This document shows, piece by piece, positions 53,601 through 62,581 of a stretch of DNA of 64,000 bases. Positions within the stretch are counted from its first letter, which is position 1. Every line of letters starts with the position of its first letter. The notes below the pieces were generated by a model. The model was not told the origin of the DNA. It saw only the letters and a program-made list of their open reading frames with translations, and did no database searches. The stretch is from an uncultured Bacteroidales bacterium. GTDB taxonomy: Bacteria > Bacteroidota > Bacteroidia > Bacteroidales > UBA932. The translations under genes were made by a program, and so were the position numbers. The DNA lies in contig CALUTY010000004.1 in NCBI GenBank assembly GCA_944323825.1, positions 62,001 through 126,000 of the forward strand, written 5' to 3'.

Positions 53601-54638
53601 CGGGCAGTGTCAGGTACCGGTATCGGCCTTGCCCTGTCGAAGGAAATAGTCGTGGCGCACGAAGGGGAGATAGATGTTGCGGGTGGGCCGGGCAAAGGCA
53701 GCATTTTCAGTCTGAAGCTAAGGCTCGGCAACAATCATTTTTCGCCTGAGGAACTGGAGCATGACAGACAGGTCTATTCCATAGATGAAAATTATCTTCT
53801 CGGGGCAAAAAACGAAGTGGAGGAGAGGCCGCTTCCGGACGGGCAGACGCAGGACAAAGGGAAAATGCCGGTAGTTCTTATCGTGGACGACGATAAGGAG
53901 ATGCTCGAGCTGCTGGAGCAGATATTTTCTCCTTATTATGTTGTGCACAGGGCCACCGACGGGCAGAAGGGCTTTGCCATGACAGCCGAATTGCTTCCGG
54001 ATCTTGTGATCAGCGATGTCATGATGCCCGAAATGTCCGGAAAGGAACTGTGCCGGAGAATCAAGACCAGTTTTGAACTGTGCTATATCCCGGTAGTCTT
54101 GCTTACGGCGATGGATTCACTGGAACAGAAGGTCATGGGCTACATGTTCGGTGCCGACGATTACATTCAGAAGCCTTTTAATGTGCAGCTGCTCCTTGCC
54201 CGGTGCAATAATCTTGTGAATAACAGGAGGATGCTTCTTGGAATGAAACTGGAACGGAAAGTGGATATGGGCATGTCGGGCGGACTCGGGGCTTCTGACA
54301 GGAAGATTGTGGAAAAGGCGACGGAAGCCATACGTCAGAATTTCGACAATCCGGATTTCAGTATGGACATGCTCGCTGCGGAACTGAACATGAGCAGGAC
54401 AAAGATGTTCAATTTCTTCAAGTCGGTATTGGATGTGACTCCGAATGACTTTACCCTGAACCTGAAAATGGAGGAAGCTGCGAGAATGCTTGCCGAAAGC
54501 CCGTCATCCAATGTCTCGGAAATATCGTATGCCTTGGGATTTTCTTCCCCGCGTTATTTCAGCCGCTGCTTCAAGGCCTTCTACAATGTCACTCCTCAAC
54601 AGTACAGAAAGGGGGAACCGGGGCATGAACGGCAATGA
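50646..54638 (+). CDS. Hybrid two-component system sensor/regulator (HTCS)
   Basis: 1330 residues combining sensor and transcription factor. Signal peptide/first TM (about 1-20); periplasmic two-bladed-propeller region built of Reg_prop repeats (about 25-660: DTLGRMWFGTREGVCMYDG, DNHRRLWICTDGGGLNCLD); Y_Y_Y-type Ig domain (about 690-765); TM WWAWFIYSVCLLMSGFAVW (about 770); HisKA with phospho-acceptor His817 in DVSHEFKTPL; HATPase with NAFKYTPDGG and DNGRGIDEED; receiver domain (about 1075-1195) with Asp1124 in LVISDVMMPE; AraC-type HTH (about 1225-1325). It should sense an oligosaccharide in the periplasm and activate the susC/susD genes immediately downstream. Confidence 0.97.
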   Translation: MGIRIFCFLFLTIFLSTHTQDLSARYFRKIGPAEGLEQPTVLAIYEDTLGRMWFGTREGVCMYDGSRVRGFKPETVTEQEKGSRFLIGNEVNRITGNGTGDIFMRSEHSLIRYDIRQETFNMVRTAGVGALETYDGDVCYTVNDSLFRYDAVSDSEVFVRKLGLPDIWCMLVEDDRLWIGTPKGLFLSENGGTPENLLPGIEIYSIFKSSRGEFWISSRRDGLYSIRRDGVLRKEPYGKDKVASSQIREFAEDEDQNIWFGTFDGLQIYNPYTDEYTIITSDNMPGSLSHPSVFSLCRDRHNTMWVGTYYGGVNYVNLSRDIFTYHVVDESRDDCLDYPIVGQMLEDNHRRLWICTDGGGLNCLDRKTGKFRHYRASGPNSVLHDNIKAIAYDRKRDVLYVGTHTGGMSRYDCSTGKFHNYPISTEAGKDPGEIIYCMAFYNDRLYVSSRNGMWILNPATDSFERLFPYSPVLTFCIDSRGFMWMADRTGLLRMNLHTDSVPERMDVDGMPLSCRVTKIYESSSGLVYIATLGQGVKVYDHETAAFTSLTRQENNLTSNYCYNLMETSRNSILMTTDRGLTLYSPFTGLGRPIGRTDVFTAGDGGGIYECLDNRIFVGGMNGMVSFDENTLYKTVGDEVSLYFSELYVNNARVYAGDRTGILENSLPFTGELLLKASQNNLSIVFAVSDYVPYLNGVEYFYKLEGFDQDWISTTSNRLNYTNLPSGKYILKVRAAGDSAGDDGLYGEMPLVIRKPMYGRWWAWFIYSVCLLMSGFAVWRIRRNRRQWADTLKREKEEKQRIEELNKVKLRFFTDVSHEFKTPLTLIIGQIESLLLTEPFPASVGRRLDRIRTNAVRLRLLISELLDFRRQEQGFLRLKVEQHDIVDFVYGIWQAFEENARTRKITYVFEPVEKHIEVWFDPVQMQKVIFNLLSNAFKYTPDGGRIEVGIRRMMQQVEVTVSDNGRGIDEEDRSRIFDRFYRSGDERAVSGTGIGLALSKEIVVAHEGEIDVAGGPGKGSIFSLKLRLGNNHFSPEELEHDRQVYSIDENYLLGAKNEVEERPLPDGQTQDKGKMPVVLIVDDDKEMLELLEQIFSPYYVVHRATDGQKGFAMTAELLPDLVISDVMMPEMSGKELCRRIKTSFELCYIPVVLLTAMDSLEQKVMGYMFGADDYIQKPFNVQLLLARCNNLVNNRRMLLGMKLERKVDMGMSGGLGASDRKIVEKATEAIRQNFDNPDFSMDMLAAELNMSRTKMFNFFKSVLDVTPNDFTLNLKMEEAARMLAESPSSNVSEISYALGFSSPRYFSRCFKAFYNVTPQQYRKGEPGHERQ

Positions 54639-54659
54639 CGGACACATGCCTGATCTTTG

Positions 54660-54700
54660 CTGAAAGTGCACATATTTTCCTGAAAGGTGCACTTTTTGTC
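54660..54700 (+). promoter_or_regulatory. Direct repeat, candidate HTCS operator upstream of susC1
   Basis: CTGAAAGTGCACATATTTTC (54660-54679) and the related CTGAAAGGTGCACTTTTTG copy beginning at 54680 are head-to-tail with about two helical turns between starts. They abut and partly overlap the candidate -33 box of susC1, as expected for an AraC-type activator site. Inferred from position and repetition only. Confidence 0.55.
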
Positions 54701-54727
54701 CTGCGGATAATGCTGTAACCATCTTTG
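54695..54727 (+). promoter_or_regulatory. Candidate promoter of the susC1-susD1-susC2-susD2 operon
   Basis: TTTG (54695-54698), 21 bp, then CATCTTTG (54720-54727), one mismatch from TAnnTTTG. A weaker -7 box suits an activator-dependent promoter. The predicted start near 54734 gives a leader of about 78 nt. Confidence 0.45.
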
Positions 54728-54738
54728 TACTATTTGTG

Positions 54739-54762
54739 AGCGGATAATTCTGGTTATTCGCT
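54739..54762. repeat. Imperfect inverted repeat in the susC1 leader
   Basis: AGCGGATAA (54739-54747) and TTATTCGCT (54754-54762) are complementary at eight of nine positions around TTCTGG. It lies just after the predicted start, so it could be a leader stem or a second protein-binding site. Confidence 0.4.
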
Positions 54763-54812
54763 TACTTCGCCGTTGCAAACTTTATCAACCGCATAATTGT
54801 TAATACTGGACT

Positions 54813-57800
54813 ATGATGAAAAATAAATTATGCCTGCTTGCCGTGGCAGTGCTTGCAATGTTTTCAGTCAGCGTCATGGCGAAGCCGCAGGACCAGCCGG
54901 TCCGGCAGCAGGACGGGAAACAGGTGTCAGGTGTCGTCGTTGACGAATACGGGCCTGTTGCCGGTGCTGCAGTCAGGGTAAAGGATCTGCTTGTCGGAAC
55001 CATTACGGACGCTGACGGAAAATTTTCCATGTCCCTTTCTGAAGGGACTGTCCTTGTTGTGTCCTTTTTGGGATATAAGGATGAGGAAGTGACCTATAAG
55101 GGTGAAAACAGCCTTACAATCATGCTTGAACCTGATGTGCAGTCGCTGGACGAGGTGCAGGTCATTGCATACGGCACAACCAGAAAGGTGACGGTGACAG
55201 GGGCGATATCTTCCGTGAACAGCAGCGATGTCATGAAAACGCCGACAGGCAGCATAACAAATGCATTGAGCGGCAAGATTTCCGGCCTTTCCAGCGTTCA
55301 GTCGAAAGGGCAGCCGGGCGATGATGACGCCACCCTCTATGTCAGGGGAGTCGGTTCCTTGTCAACAGACCTTTCATCACCTCTTGTGCTCGTGGACGGT
55401 GTCGAACGTTCCTTTTCTCAGCTGGACCCGAACGAAATCGCCGACATCACTGTCCTGAAAGATGCCTCCGCGACTGCCGTATTCGGTGTCAGGGGAGCCA
55501 ACGGCGTTATACTGGTGACCACGAAACGTGGAGAGGAAGGTAAGGTGAAAATCAGTCTTTCCACTTCGTATGCCGTGCAGGTCCCTACCCGTATCCCGGA
55601 ATTCGCAGGAAGCTATGATTATGCCTCCATATACAATCAGGCATCCCTTGAAAGCGGCGTGGCTGAAGCAAATCTTCCGTTTACGCAGACCATGCTGGAT
55701 GCATACAGGACCCATTCCTCTCCATACGCATATCCGGATACGGACTGGACAGAGCTGATGCTCAAGGATTCGGCCTTGCAGACCCAGCACAATTTCACGA
55801 TGTCGGGCGGCACGAAGGCGGTAAGATATTTCGTTTCTTTCGGCGCATATACCCAGGAGGGACTTTATAAGGTATATGAAACAGACTATAACAGCAACTA
55901 CAGGTACAACCGCTACAATTACCGTGTGAATCTCGATGTGGACATAACGAAAAGCACCGTGATGAGAATCAATCTGGGAGGCAGGCTGACCAACCAGCGT
56001 ACTCCGAACTACAACAATGCCACAAGCACGGAGCTCGGCAAATTCTTCCAGGAAATCTACAATACCGTCCCTTTCAATTCAGCCGGAATCATCGACGGAA
56101 AATATGTCAAGGTGGATTCGGCTCTGCTCCCGTCCGGATTTACATCCACTGACCCTCTCCAGAACATCTACGGACGCGGGTACAGGCTGTCGCTGGGGAA
56201 CACACTTAACTTCGACTATGTGCTGGAACAGAAGCTGGACTTCCTTACGGACGGGCTCAAGCTGTCCCTGAAGGCATCCTACAACAGCGGAGCGACACAG
56301 ACAAAGATACGTGAGGGCAGAGGGGACATCTATGAAGCCAGAATGGGACCTGACGGGAATGTGCTTCTCGAAAAGATACAGGAAAAGACGACCTTGTCCT
56401 ATTCCGAATCATACGCCCTTGCAAGGGACTGGTATGTCGAGGCTGCCCTGAACTATGACAGGGACTTCAGGCTTCATCATGTGTCGGCCCTGGCGATGTA
56501 CAACCAGTCCATGAAATATTATCCGGCAGGCTCCTACCAGGGAATCCCGAGGGCGTATGTCGGGTTCGTCGGACGTGTCACATACGACTACGGCACGAGG
56601 TATATGGCGGACTTCAGCATAGGATACAACGGTTCTGAAAACTTTGCTCCCGGAAAGCGTTTCGGCGTTTTTCCCGCAGGTTCCGTGGGCTGGATTATCA
56701 CGGAAGAAAAATTTATGGAACCATTGAAGCCGTATCTGAGCTATCTGAAATTCAGAGCCTCCTACGGGATAGTGGGAAATGACAATTCAGGCGACAATTC
56801 GAGATTTCTCTATCTTCCGGATTCATGGACGATTACCGGTGACGGCGGCGGTTACAATTTCGGTACGGGGAATTCTTCCAATGTCCCGGTTGCCTCCGAA
56901 TCGAAGATAGGGAATCCGAATGTCACATGGGAGACTGCCTCCAAGCAGAACTACGGAGTTGACCTCCATCTTTTCGACCACAGGCTGAAGGCTTCCTTCG
57001 ACTATTTCATCGAGCACAGGAGGAATATCCTTATCACTCAGCATACAAAACCGAGCTACCTTGCCATGCAGCTCCCTACAATGAATCTGGGAAAGGTTGA
57101 CAACAAGGGATATGAAATCAGCGTGAAGTGGGAAGACAGGGCAAAGGATTTCAACTATTATGTGGGATTCAATCTCTCGTATGCCAGGAACACCATAGTC
57201 TTTCAGGATGAGATTCCTAAGGAATATGACTGGATGATGGCTACCGGGAAACCTGTCGGCACATATTTCGGCTATCAGTCCGACGGATTCTTTACGGAAG
57301 AGGAGGCCCGGAGATATAATGATGAAAAGGGCAAGACCATGCCGGACTACGGTGACGGCATGTCCTTCAAGGCCGGGGATGTGAAATACAAGGACCTTAA
57401 CAATGACATGCGCATAGATTACAGGGACAAGTCCGCAATAGGCTATCCGATATATCCGCTGCTGACAGGAGGCCTGAATTTCGGCTTCTCCTGGAAAGGC
57501 CTGGATTTCAGCATGACATGGACGGGCGCCACCAAGACTTCCCGTATGCTGGAGCAGATCTGGAGGATACCTTTCGGGGAGCTGAACAACCAGTCGCTCC
57601 TGAAATACCATATTGACAACCAGTGGACTGCGGAAAAGGGGAATGATGCCAGGGAGCCGAGGATATCCTTTGAAAACAAAAGGCACAATTACGAAGATTC
57701 AGACCTCTGGCTCAGGGACGCCTCATATATCCGGCTCAAGAACATGGAAATAGGCTATTCTTTGCCGGGCAGACTGATAGAGAAAATGCGGCTCAGCCAG

Positions 57801-57938
57801 TTCAGAATATATGTTTCAGGATATAACATGTTCACTTTCGACAGGCTGAAGATAATGGACCCGGAACAGACCGACACCTACAATGGCGACTATCCGCTGG
57901 TCAAGGTGTTTAATTTCGGATTGAAACTTGGATTTTGA
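54813..57938 (+). CDS. SusC-like TonB-dependent outer membrane transporter 1
   Basis: 1041 residues, full SusC architecture. Signal peptide (about 1-23); carboxypeptidase-regulatory-like domain (about 33-108, VSGVVVDEYGPVAGAAVRVKD to DEEVTYKG); TonB-box region; plug (about 118-230) with SGLSSVQSKGQPG, LYVRGVGSL, VLVDGVERSF and VFGVRGANGVILVTTKRG; then a barrel ending VFNFGLKLGF. It imports glycan fragments captured by its SusD partner. It follows the HTCS gene and a direct-repeat operator and starts the operon; susD1 begins 16 bp after its stop. Confidence 0.96.
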   Translation: MMKNKLCLLAVAVLAMFSVSVMAKPQDQPVRQQDGKQVSGVVVDEYGPVAGAAVRVKDLLVGTITDADGKFSMSLSEGTVLVVSFLGYKDEEVTYKGENSLTIMLEPDVQSLDEVQVIAYGTTRKVTVTGAISSVNSSDVMKTPTGSITNALSGKISGLSSVQSKGQPGDDDATLYVRGVGSLSTDLSSPLVLVDGVERSFSQLDPNEIADITVLKDASATAVFGVRGANGVILVTTKRGEEGKVKISLSTSYAVQVPTRIPEFAGSYDYASIYNQASLESGVAEANLPFTQTMLDAYRTHSSPYAYPDTDWTELMLKDSALQTQHNFTMSGGTKAVRYFVSFGAYTQEGLYKVYETDYNSNYRYNRYNYRVNLDVDITKSTVMRINLGGRLTNQRTPNYNNATSTELGKFFQEIYNTVPFNSAGIIDGKYVKVDSALLPSGFTSTDPLQNIYGRGYRLSLGNTLNFDYVLEQKLDFLTDGLKLSLKASYNSGATQTKIREGRGDIYEARMGPDGNVLLEKIQEKTTLSYSESYALARDWYVEAALNYDRDFRLHHVSALAMYNQSMKYYPAGSYQGIPRAYVGFVGRVTYDYGTRYMADFSIGYNGSENFAPGKRFGVFPAGSVGWIITEEKFMEPLKPYLSYLKFRASYGIVGNDNSGDNSRFLYLPDSWTITGDGGGYNFGTGNSSNVPVASESKIGNPNVTWETASKQNYGVDLHLFDHRLKASFDYFIEHRRNILITQHTKPSYLAMQLPTMNLGKVDNKGYEISVKWEDRAKDFNYYVGFNLSYARNTIVFQDEIPKEYDWMMATGKPVGTYFGYQSDGFFTEEEARRYNDEKGKTMPDYGDGMSFKAGDVKYKDLNNDMRIDYRDKSAIGYPIYPLLTGGLNFGFSWKGLDFSMTWTGATKTSRMLEQIWRIPFGELNNQSLLKYHIDNQWTAEKGNDAREPRISFENKRHNYEDSDLWLRDASYIRLKNMEIGYSLPGRLIEKMRLSQFRIYVSGYNMFTFDRLKIMDPEQTDTYNGDYPLVKVFNFGLKLGF

Positions 57939-57954
57939 CATAAAGGAGGATGAA

Positions 57955-59775
57955 ATGAAAAGAATTATACGTTGCATATCAGTTGTTGTGCTCGGTGTCA
58001 TGTCTCTGTCATGCGAGGACTTTGATTTGGGGCAGTCATTCCTCCAGAAGCCGCCGAGCGTGGACATAACCATAGATACGGTGTTCTCCAATGCGGAATA
58101 TGCCCGCAGGGTATTGTGGAACAGCTATGACAAGCTGCCTTTCGGACTTCCGATAACAGGAAGGAAGACGGTGATGAACAAGGGAACAATCGAAGGTCTG
58201 ACAGACCTCGCGCATACTGCCGTGAATGATTCCGGAGAGCGTCAGGTCTATTATCCGGGAAGATACAGCGCAGACATAGAGAACGGGGCGATCAGCACTT
58301 CCGTCGTCAGCAAATACCGCTTTACGGAGTTCGGTGCATGGGATGGAATCAGGCATGCATGGCTGTTCTACGAGAATGTGGACAGGGTGCCGGATATGAC
58401 GGAATCAGAAAAGAACAGGCTGAAGGCTGAGGCCAAGATTCTTGTGGCAGTCTTTTATGCAGACATGTTCCGCCATTACGGCGGTCTCCCTCTCCTCGAC
58501 CACAGCATAGACATCGATGAAGAAAACCTGCCGGTCAGGAGTACGGTTGAGGAAACGGTGAATTTCATAGTGAAATTATGCGACGACGCCATTGCCTGTG
58601 AAGACCTGCCGTGGGCACTTCCTGCGGGCGAGGTTTCCAACTGGGCCGGAAGGATGACCAAGGCATCCGCATGCGGACTGAAAGTGAGGGTGCTCCTTTT
58701 TGCTGCAAGCCCGCTTTTCAACAGTGCAGAGCCTTATTATCCGGGAGAGGCTTCCGACAAGCGTCTGACCTGGTACGGGAATTATGATGAACAGCGTTGG
58801 AGAGATGCTGCGGATGCTGCAGAAGACTTTTTCAGGAGAATGGAGGAAAACGGATTCTACAAGCTTGTGGAGGTCGGGGACTATTCCACGACTTCATATC
58901 GGGAGGCATTCAGGGAAGCATATTATGCAAGAGGAAGCTCGGAGATGCTGATTTCATCCCACAGGAACTATTACAGGATGAATGAGGAGCCTCTGATAAT
59001 GCAGAGCATACGCTGGGGCGGCTTCTGCCCGACAAAGGAATATTTCGACATGTTCCCTATGGCGGACGGCTCTGACTTCGACTGGGACCTCTACGGCAAG
59101 AATCCGTTCGTGAACAGGGATCCCCGCCTTGCCGAAACAATCCTTCTGGACGGGGACGACTACAGGGGAACGCCCGTTGAAACATTTACGGAAAACCCTG
59201 CCGACCCGGTGAATTATCCGAAAGGAAGACATATAGGTTCATGGCCTTTCGATGCAATCAGCTTTGAAAACGGTTTCGGCCTATACAAGTTCGCCCTTGA
59301 CCGTGCAGGCTCCCTGTTTAACAGCAGACAGTGCATCTGGCCCGTTCTCCGCCTTGCGGAAATATACCTCTCCTATGCAGAGGCACTGAATGAACTCGGC
59401 GAGACGGACCGTGCATATGATTATGTGAATCCTGTGCGCAACAGGGTAGGTCTCCCTGACCTTGCGGAAGGCATAGACAAGGAAGAATTCCGGGAGGCGA
59501 TACTCAGGGAACGCGCCTGCGAATTCGGCTGGGAAGAAGTCCGCTTCTTTGACCTCATACGCTGGAAACGGGAGGACATCTTCACCAGGCATCTCCACGG
59601 ACTGAGGATATACAGGCACAAGGACACCGGGGAATATCTCTGTGAGCCTTACCAGCTGGAAGAAAGGGCATGGCAGAAGCCGGGAGGATTTTCAGCACGC
59701 TGTTATTTGAGCGCATTTCCTTCCGATGAAGTAAACAAAGGCTACGGAATGATTCAGAATCCGGGATGGGAATAA
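57955..59775 (+). CDS. SusD-like surface glycan-binding lipoprotein 1
   Basis: 606 residues from ATG 57955 (MKRIIRCISVVVLGVMSLSC), lipobox Cys20. An upstream in-frame start at 57928 lies inside susC1. TPR-type helices typical of SusD are seen (YARRVLWNSYDKLPFG; NRLKAEAKILVAVFYADMFRHYGGLPLL), as is the C-terminal RagB/SusD part (PVLRLAEIYLSYAEALNELG, NPVRNRVGLPDLAEG, ILRERACEFGWEEVRFFDLIRW). It lies on the cell surface as lid of SusC1. A strong ribosome-binding-like AAAGGAGG ends 6 bp before the ATG, unusual in a group that mostly lacks such sites. Confidence 0.95.
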   Translation: MKRIIRCISVVVLGVMSLSCEDFDLGQSFLQKPPSVDITIDTVFSNAEYARRVLWNSYDKLPFGLPITGRKTVMNKGTIEGLTDLAHTAVNDSGERQVYYPGRYSADIENGAISTSVVSKYRFTEFGAWDGIRHAWLFYENVDRVPDMTESEKNRLKAEAKILVAVFYADMFRHYGGLPLLDHSIDIDEENLPVRSTVEETVNFIVKLCDDAIACEDLPWALPAGEVSNWAGRMTKASACGLKVRVLLFAASPLFNSAEPYYPGEASDKRLTWYGNYDEQRWRDAADAAEDFFRRMEENGFYKLVEVGDYSTTSYREAFREAYYARGSSEMLISSHRNYYRMNEEPLIMQSIRWGGFCPTKEYFDMFPMADGSDFDWDLYGKNPFVNRDPRLAETILLDGDDYRGTPVETFTENPADPVNYPKGRHIGSWPFDAISFENGFGLYKFALDRAGSLFNSRQCIWPVLRLAEIYLSYAEALNELGETDRAYDYVNPVRNRVGLPDLAEGIDKEEFREAILRERACEFGWEEVRFFDLIRWKREDIFTRHLHGLRIYRHKDTGEYLCEPYQLEERAWQKPGGFSARCYLSAFPSDEVNKGYGMIQNPGWE

Positions 59776-59799
59776 TTTTGCAACAATAGAAAAGGGAAT

Positions 59800-62580
59800 A
59801 TGAAAAAACGCATTATACTCTTATTGCCGGCAGCAGTCTGCGGAGTCATTTCGTTCGCCATGACGCCGGACAGCACTTCTTCGGCACGTGCACCGGAGCC
59901 GGTCGGATACGGGCGCGGCATCGAGATTGACAGGAATGAGGCATCCGCCGCAATATCATCGGCTGGCAGGGAGGCTTTGGGGCACAGGACGGCCATCAAT
60001 CCCTCCAATCTCCTCTACGGCCTTATCCCCGGACTGCAGGTCATGCAGAATGCCGGCAACGCATGGGATGACGGGGCCACCCTGTATGTCAGGGGAATAG
60101 GGACGTCCGGAACTGCAGCCCCGCTTGTCCTCGTGGACGGTTTTGAGCGTCCGATAGACAAGATAAGCGCACACGACATAGAATCGGTCACTGTCCTGAA
60201 GGATGCGGTTTCGACAAGCCTTTACGGACTGAGGGGCGCGAACGGGGTCGTGCTGATAACCACGAAAAGAGGGGCGGAAAGCTCAGCACCGAAGATAGAC
60301 TTCTCCTATCAGTTCAATATGGGAACTCCACGGAATATTCCCGTGCTGGTGAACGGATACACATATGCCCATGCCCTGAATGAAGGGCTCAGGAATGACG
60401 GCTCCCAGGCAAGATATACCGATGCCGAGCTCAGGGCATTCTGGAACGGTACCTATCCAGACTTCTATCCAGACGTGGACTGGTGGGGAGAATCCATAAG
60501 GGACCATTCCTACGGGCATGATGCCGCCTTGTCCGCAAGCGGCGGAGGAAAGCACGTGAAATACTATACGATGCTGAACTATCAGCACGACAGCGGAATC
60601 CTCAAGCCTGTAAACTGGAATGACGGCTATTCCACCCAGTTCAGGTATTCCAGGATGAATGTCAGGACAAATCTGGACATCACGATAAGCAAGACCACGA
60701 GGGCGAAGCTCAACATGTTCGGCAGCTTTTCGGAGCAGAACAGGCCGGGTCAGACTTCTGACGCCATTTTCGCCGCTCTCTACAAGGTGCCTTCCGGCGC
60801 CTTCCCTGTCAGGACGGCAAATGGAGTGTTCGGCGGAACGACCACATATTCCAACAACCCTGTCGCATATATTGCAGGTTCAGGATATGTCCGTACGCAG
60901 GGGCGCGTGCTGTATGCCGACCTTGAACTGGAACAGGATCTGGATTTTATCACAAAAGGCCTTTCGGCGGCAGTCCGCGTGGGTATCGACAACTATACCA
61001 CATATCAGGACAGCAATACCAGGAATTTCGCATACGAGTATGCTGCAATGGACATGACGAGCGGGACTCAGCGATACACCACCCTGCGCAATGAAGGCAC
61101 ATTGTCTTTCGGAAAGAGCGTGACTGAGTCATCCAACCATTTCAATCTTGAAGCCCGCCTTAACTGGGACAGGCAGTGGGGCGGACACAGGCTGAACTCT
61201 GTAGTGATGTATTCCATGGACGAGAATACGGTGAAGAACCAGAACGCATCAAGGGCCTTCATGGATGTCATAGGACAGTTCCACTATTCTTTCCGCAACC
61301 GCTACATTGTCGATTTCTCGATATCCGGCTCGGCATCAGGCGTGTTTGAACCGGGCCACAGGTGGGGCGTGTTCCCTGCCGTCGGAGCGGCGTGGGTGCT
61401 CTCAGAAGAGCCTTTCATGGACTGCAGCTGGCTCAATCTCATGAAGTTCAGGGCATCCTGGGGAATTTCCGGTCTTGCTGACTATGACCTGAATCTGTAC
61501 AGGGACCAGTACGGCAACAAGGGATCATACTGGTTCGGAGAGCAGCTTGCAGGGCTGTCGGGGCTTGCTGAAACCGTGCTCGGAATTTCCGGTCTTACGT
61601 ATGAGAAGTCCCACAAGGCAAATTTCGGCATCGACATGGAAATCTTCAACCGCCTGAGCCTCAGTGTCGACGCTTTCTATGACAGGAGGACGGACATTCT
61701 TGTGGACGCTTCCGGCATCACTTCGTCCATATTGGGAATCAGCGTGCCGAAGAGCAATGACGGGATTGTTGACAATTACGGAGCGGAGGCTTATGTGAAC
61801 TGGAATGACAGGGCGGGAGATTTTTCCTATAATATAGGAGGCACATTCTCCTTTACCAGGAACAGGATCATTGCCATGAATGAACAATACCGTCCGTATG
61901 ATTATATGAGGCGTACCGGGAGGTCAGTGGGGCAGATTTTCGGTTATGTCGTGGAAGGAATTTATCAGACCAGGGAGCAGATAGACAACAGGGAGGTCAA
62001 GCAGTATCTTTCGGAAGTCTATCCGGGAGACCTGATGTTCCGGGACCAGAATGACGATAACAGAATAGACGAGAACGACATGGTTCCGATAGGATACAAC
62101 AACCTTTGTCCGGAAATATGGTATTCATTCTGGGTGGGAGCCGAGTTCAAGGGAATCGGTCTGTACGCCCTCTTCCAGGGAGCCGGCAATTACAGCACAA
62201 TACTTTCAGTGAACAGTGTCTACAGGCCTCTGATAAATGACAATACCGTTTCCGCCCATTATTACAGGAACCGCTGGACACCTGAGAATCCCGATACCAG
62301 ATATCCGAGGCTCACATACGCAGGGTCGGCAAACAACTACAACAACAATACGCTCTGGGTCGAGGACGGCTCATTCCTCAAGCTGAGGACGCTCGAACTG
62401 AGCTACCGTCTGCCGGAAAATCTCCTCAGGAAGACGAAGGCAATCAGGGATGTACGGATTTTTGCAAGGGCGCATGACCTGTTCTCATGGGACAGGCTGG
62501 AAGCAATGGACCCGGAAAACATGGATGACGGTCATCCTCTGATGACGCAGTGCACATTCGGAATAAACCTCAGTTTCTAA
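59800..62580 (+). CDS. SusC-like TonB-dependent transporter 2, without the N-terminal carboxypeptidase-like domain
   Basis: 926 residues. A signal peptide (about 1-22) is followed by only some 45 linker residues before the plug (about 68-160: NPSNLLYGLIPGLQVMQNAG, LYVRGIGTSG, VLVDGFERPI, SLYGLRGANGVVLITTKRG) and barrel ending CTFGINLSF. The carboxypeptidase-regulatory-like domain present in SusC1 is missing, explaining the 115-residue shorter length. It starts 24 bp after susD1 and is followed within 2 bp by susD2. The second SusC/SusD pair probably handles a related or smaller ligand. Confidence 0.94.
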   Translation: MKKRIILLLPAAVCGVISFAMTPDSTSSARAPEPVGYGRGIEIDRNEASAAISSAGREALGHRTAINPSNLLYGLIPGLQVMQNAGNAWDDGATLYVRGIGTSGTAAPLVLVDGFERPIDKISAHDIESVTVLKDAVSTSLYGLRGANGVVLITTKRGAESSAPKIDFSYQFNMGTPRNIPVLVNGYTYAHALNEGLRNDGSQARYTDAELRAFWNGTYPDFYPDVDWWGESIRDHSYGHDAALSASGGGKHVKYYTMLNYQHDSGILKPVNWNDGYSTQFRYSRMNVRTNLDITISKTTRAKLNMFGSFSEQNRPGQTSDAIFAALYKVPSGAFPVRTANGVFGGTTTYSNNPVAYIAGSGYVRTQGRVLYADLELEQDLDFITKGLSAAVRVGIDNYTTYQDSNTRNFAYEYAAMDMTSGTQRYTTLRNEGTLSFGKSVTESSNHFNLEARLNWDRQWGGHRLNSVVMYSMDENTVKNQNASRAFMDVIGQFHYSFRNRYIVDFSISGSASGVFEPGHRWGVFPAVGAAWVLSEEPFMDCSWLNLMKFRASWGISGLADYDLNLYRDQYGNKGSYWFGEQLAGLSGLAETVLGISGLTYEKSHKANFGIDMEIFNRLSLSVDAFYDRRTDILVDASGITSSILGISVPKSNDGIVDNYGAEAYVNWNDRAGDFSYNIGGTFSFTRNRIIAMNEQYRPYDYMRRTGRSVGQIFGYVVEGIYQTREQIDNREVKQYLSEVYPGDLMFRDQNDDNRIDENDMVPIGYNNLCPEIWYSFWVGAEFKGIGLYALFQGAGNYSTILSVNSVYRPLINDNTVSAHYYRNRWTPENPDTRYPRLTYAGSANNYNNNTLWVEDGSFLKLRTLELSYRLPENLLRKTKAIRDVRIFARAHDLFSWDRLEAMDPENMDDGHPLMTQCTFGINLSF

Positions 62581-62581
62581 A

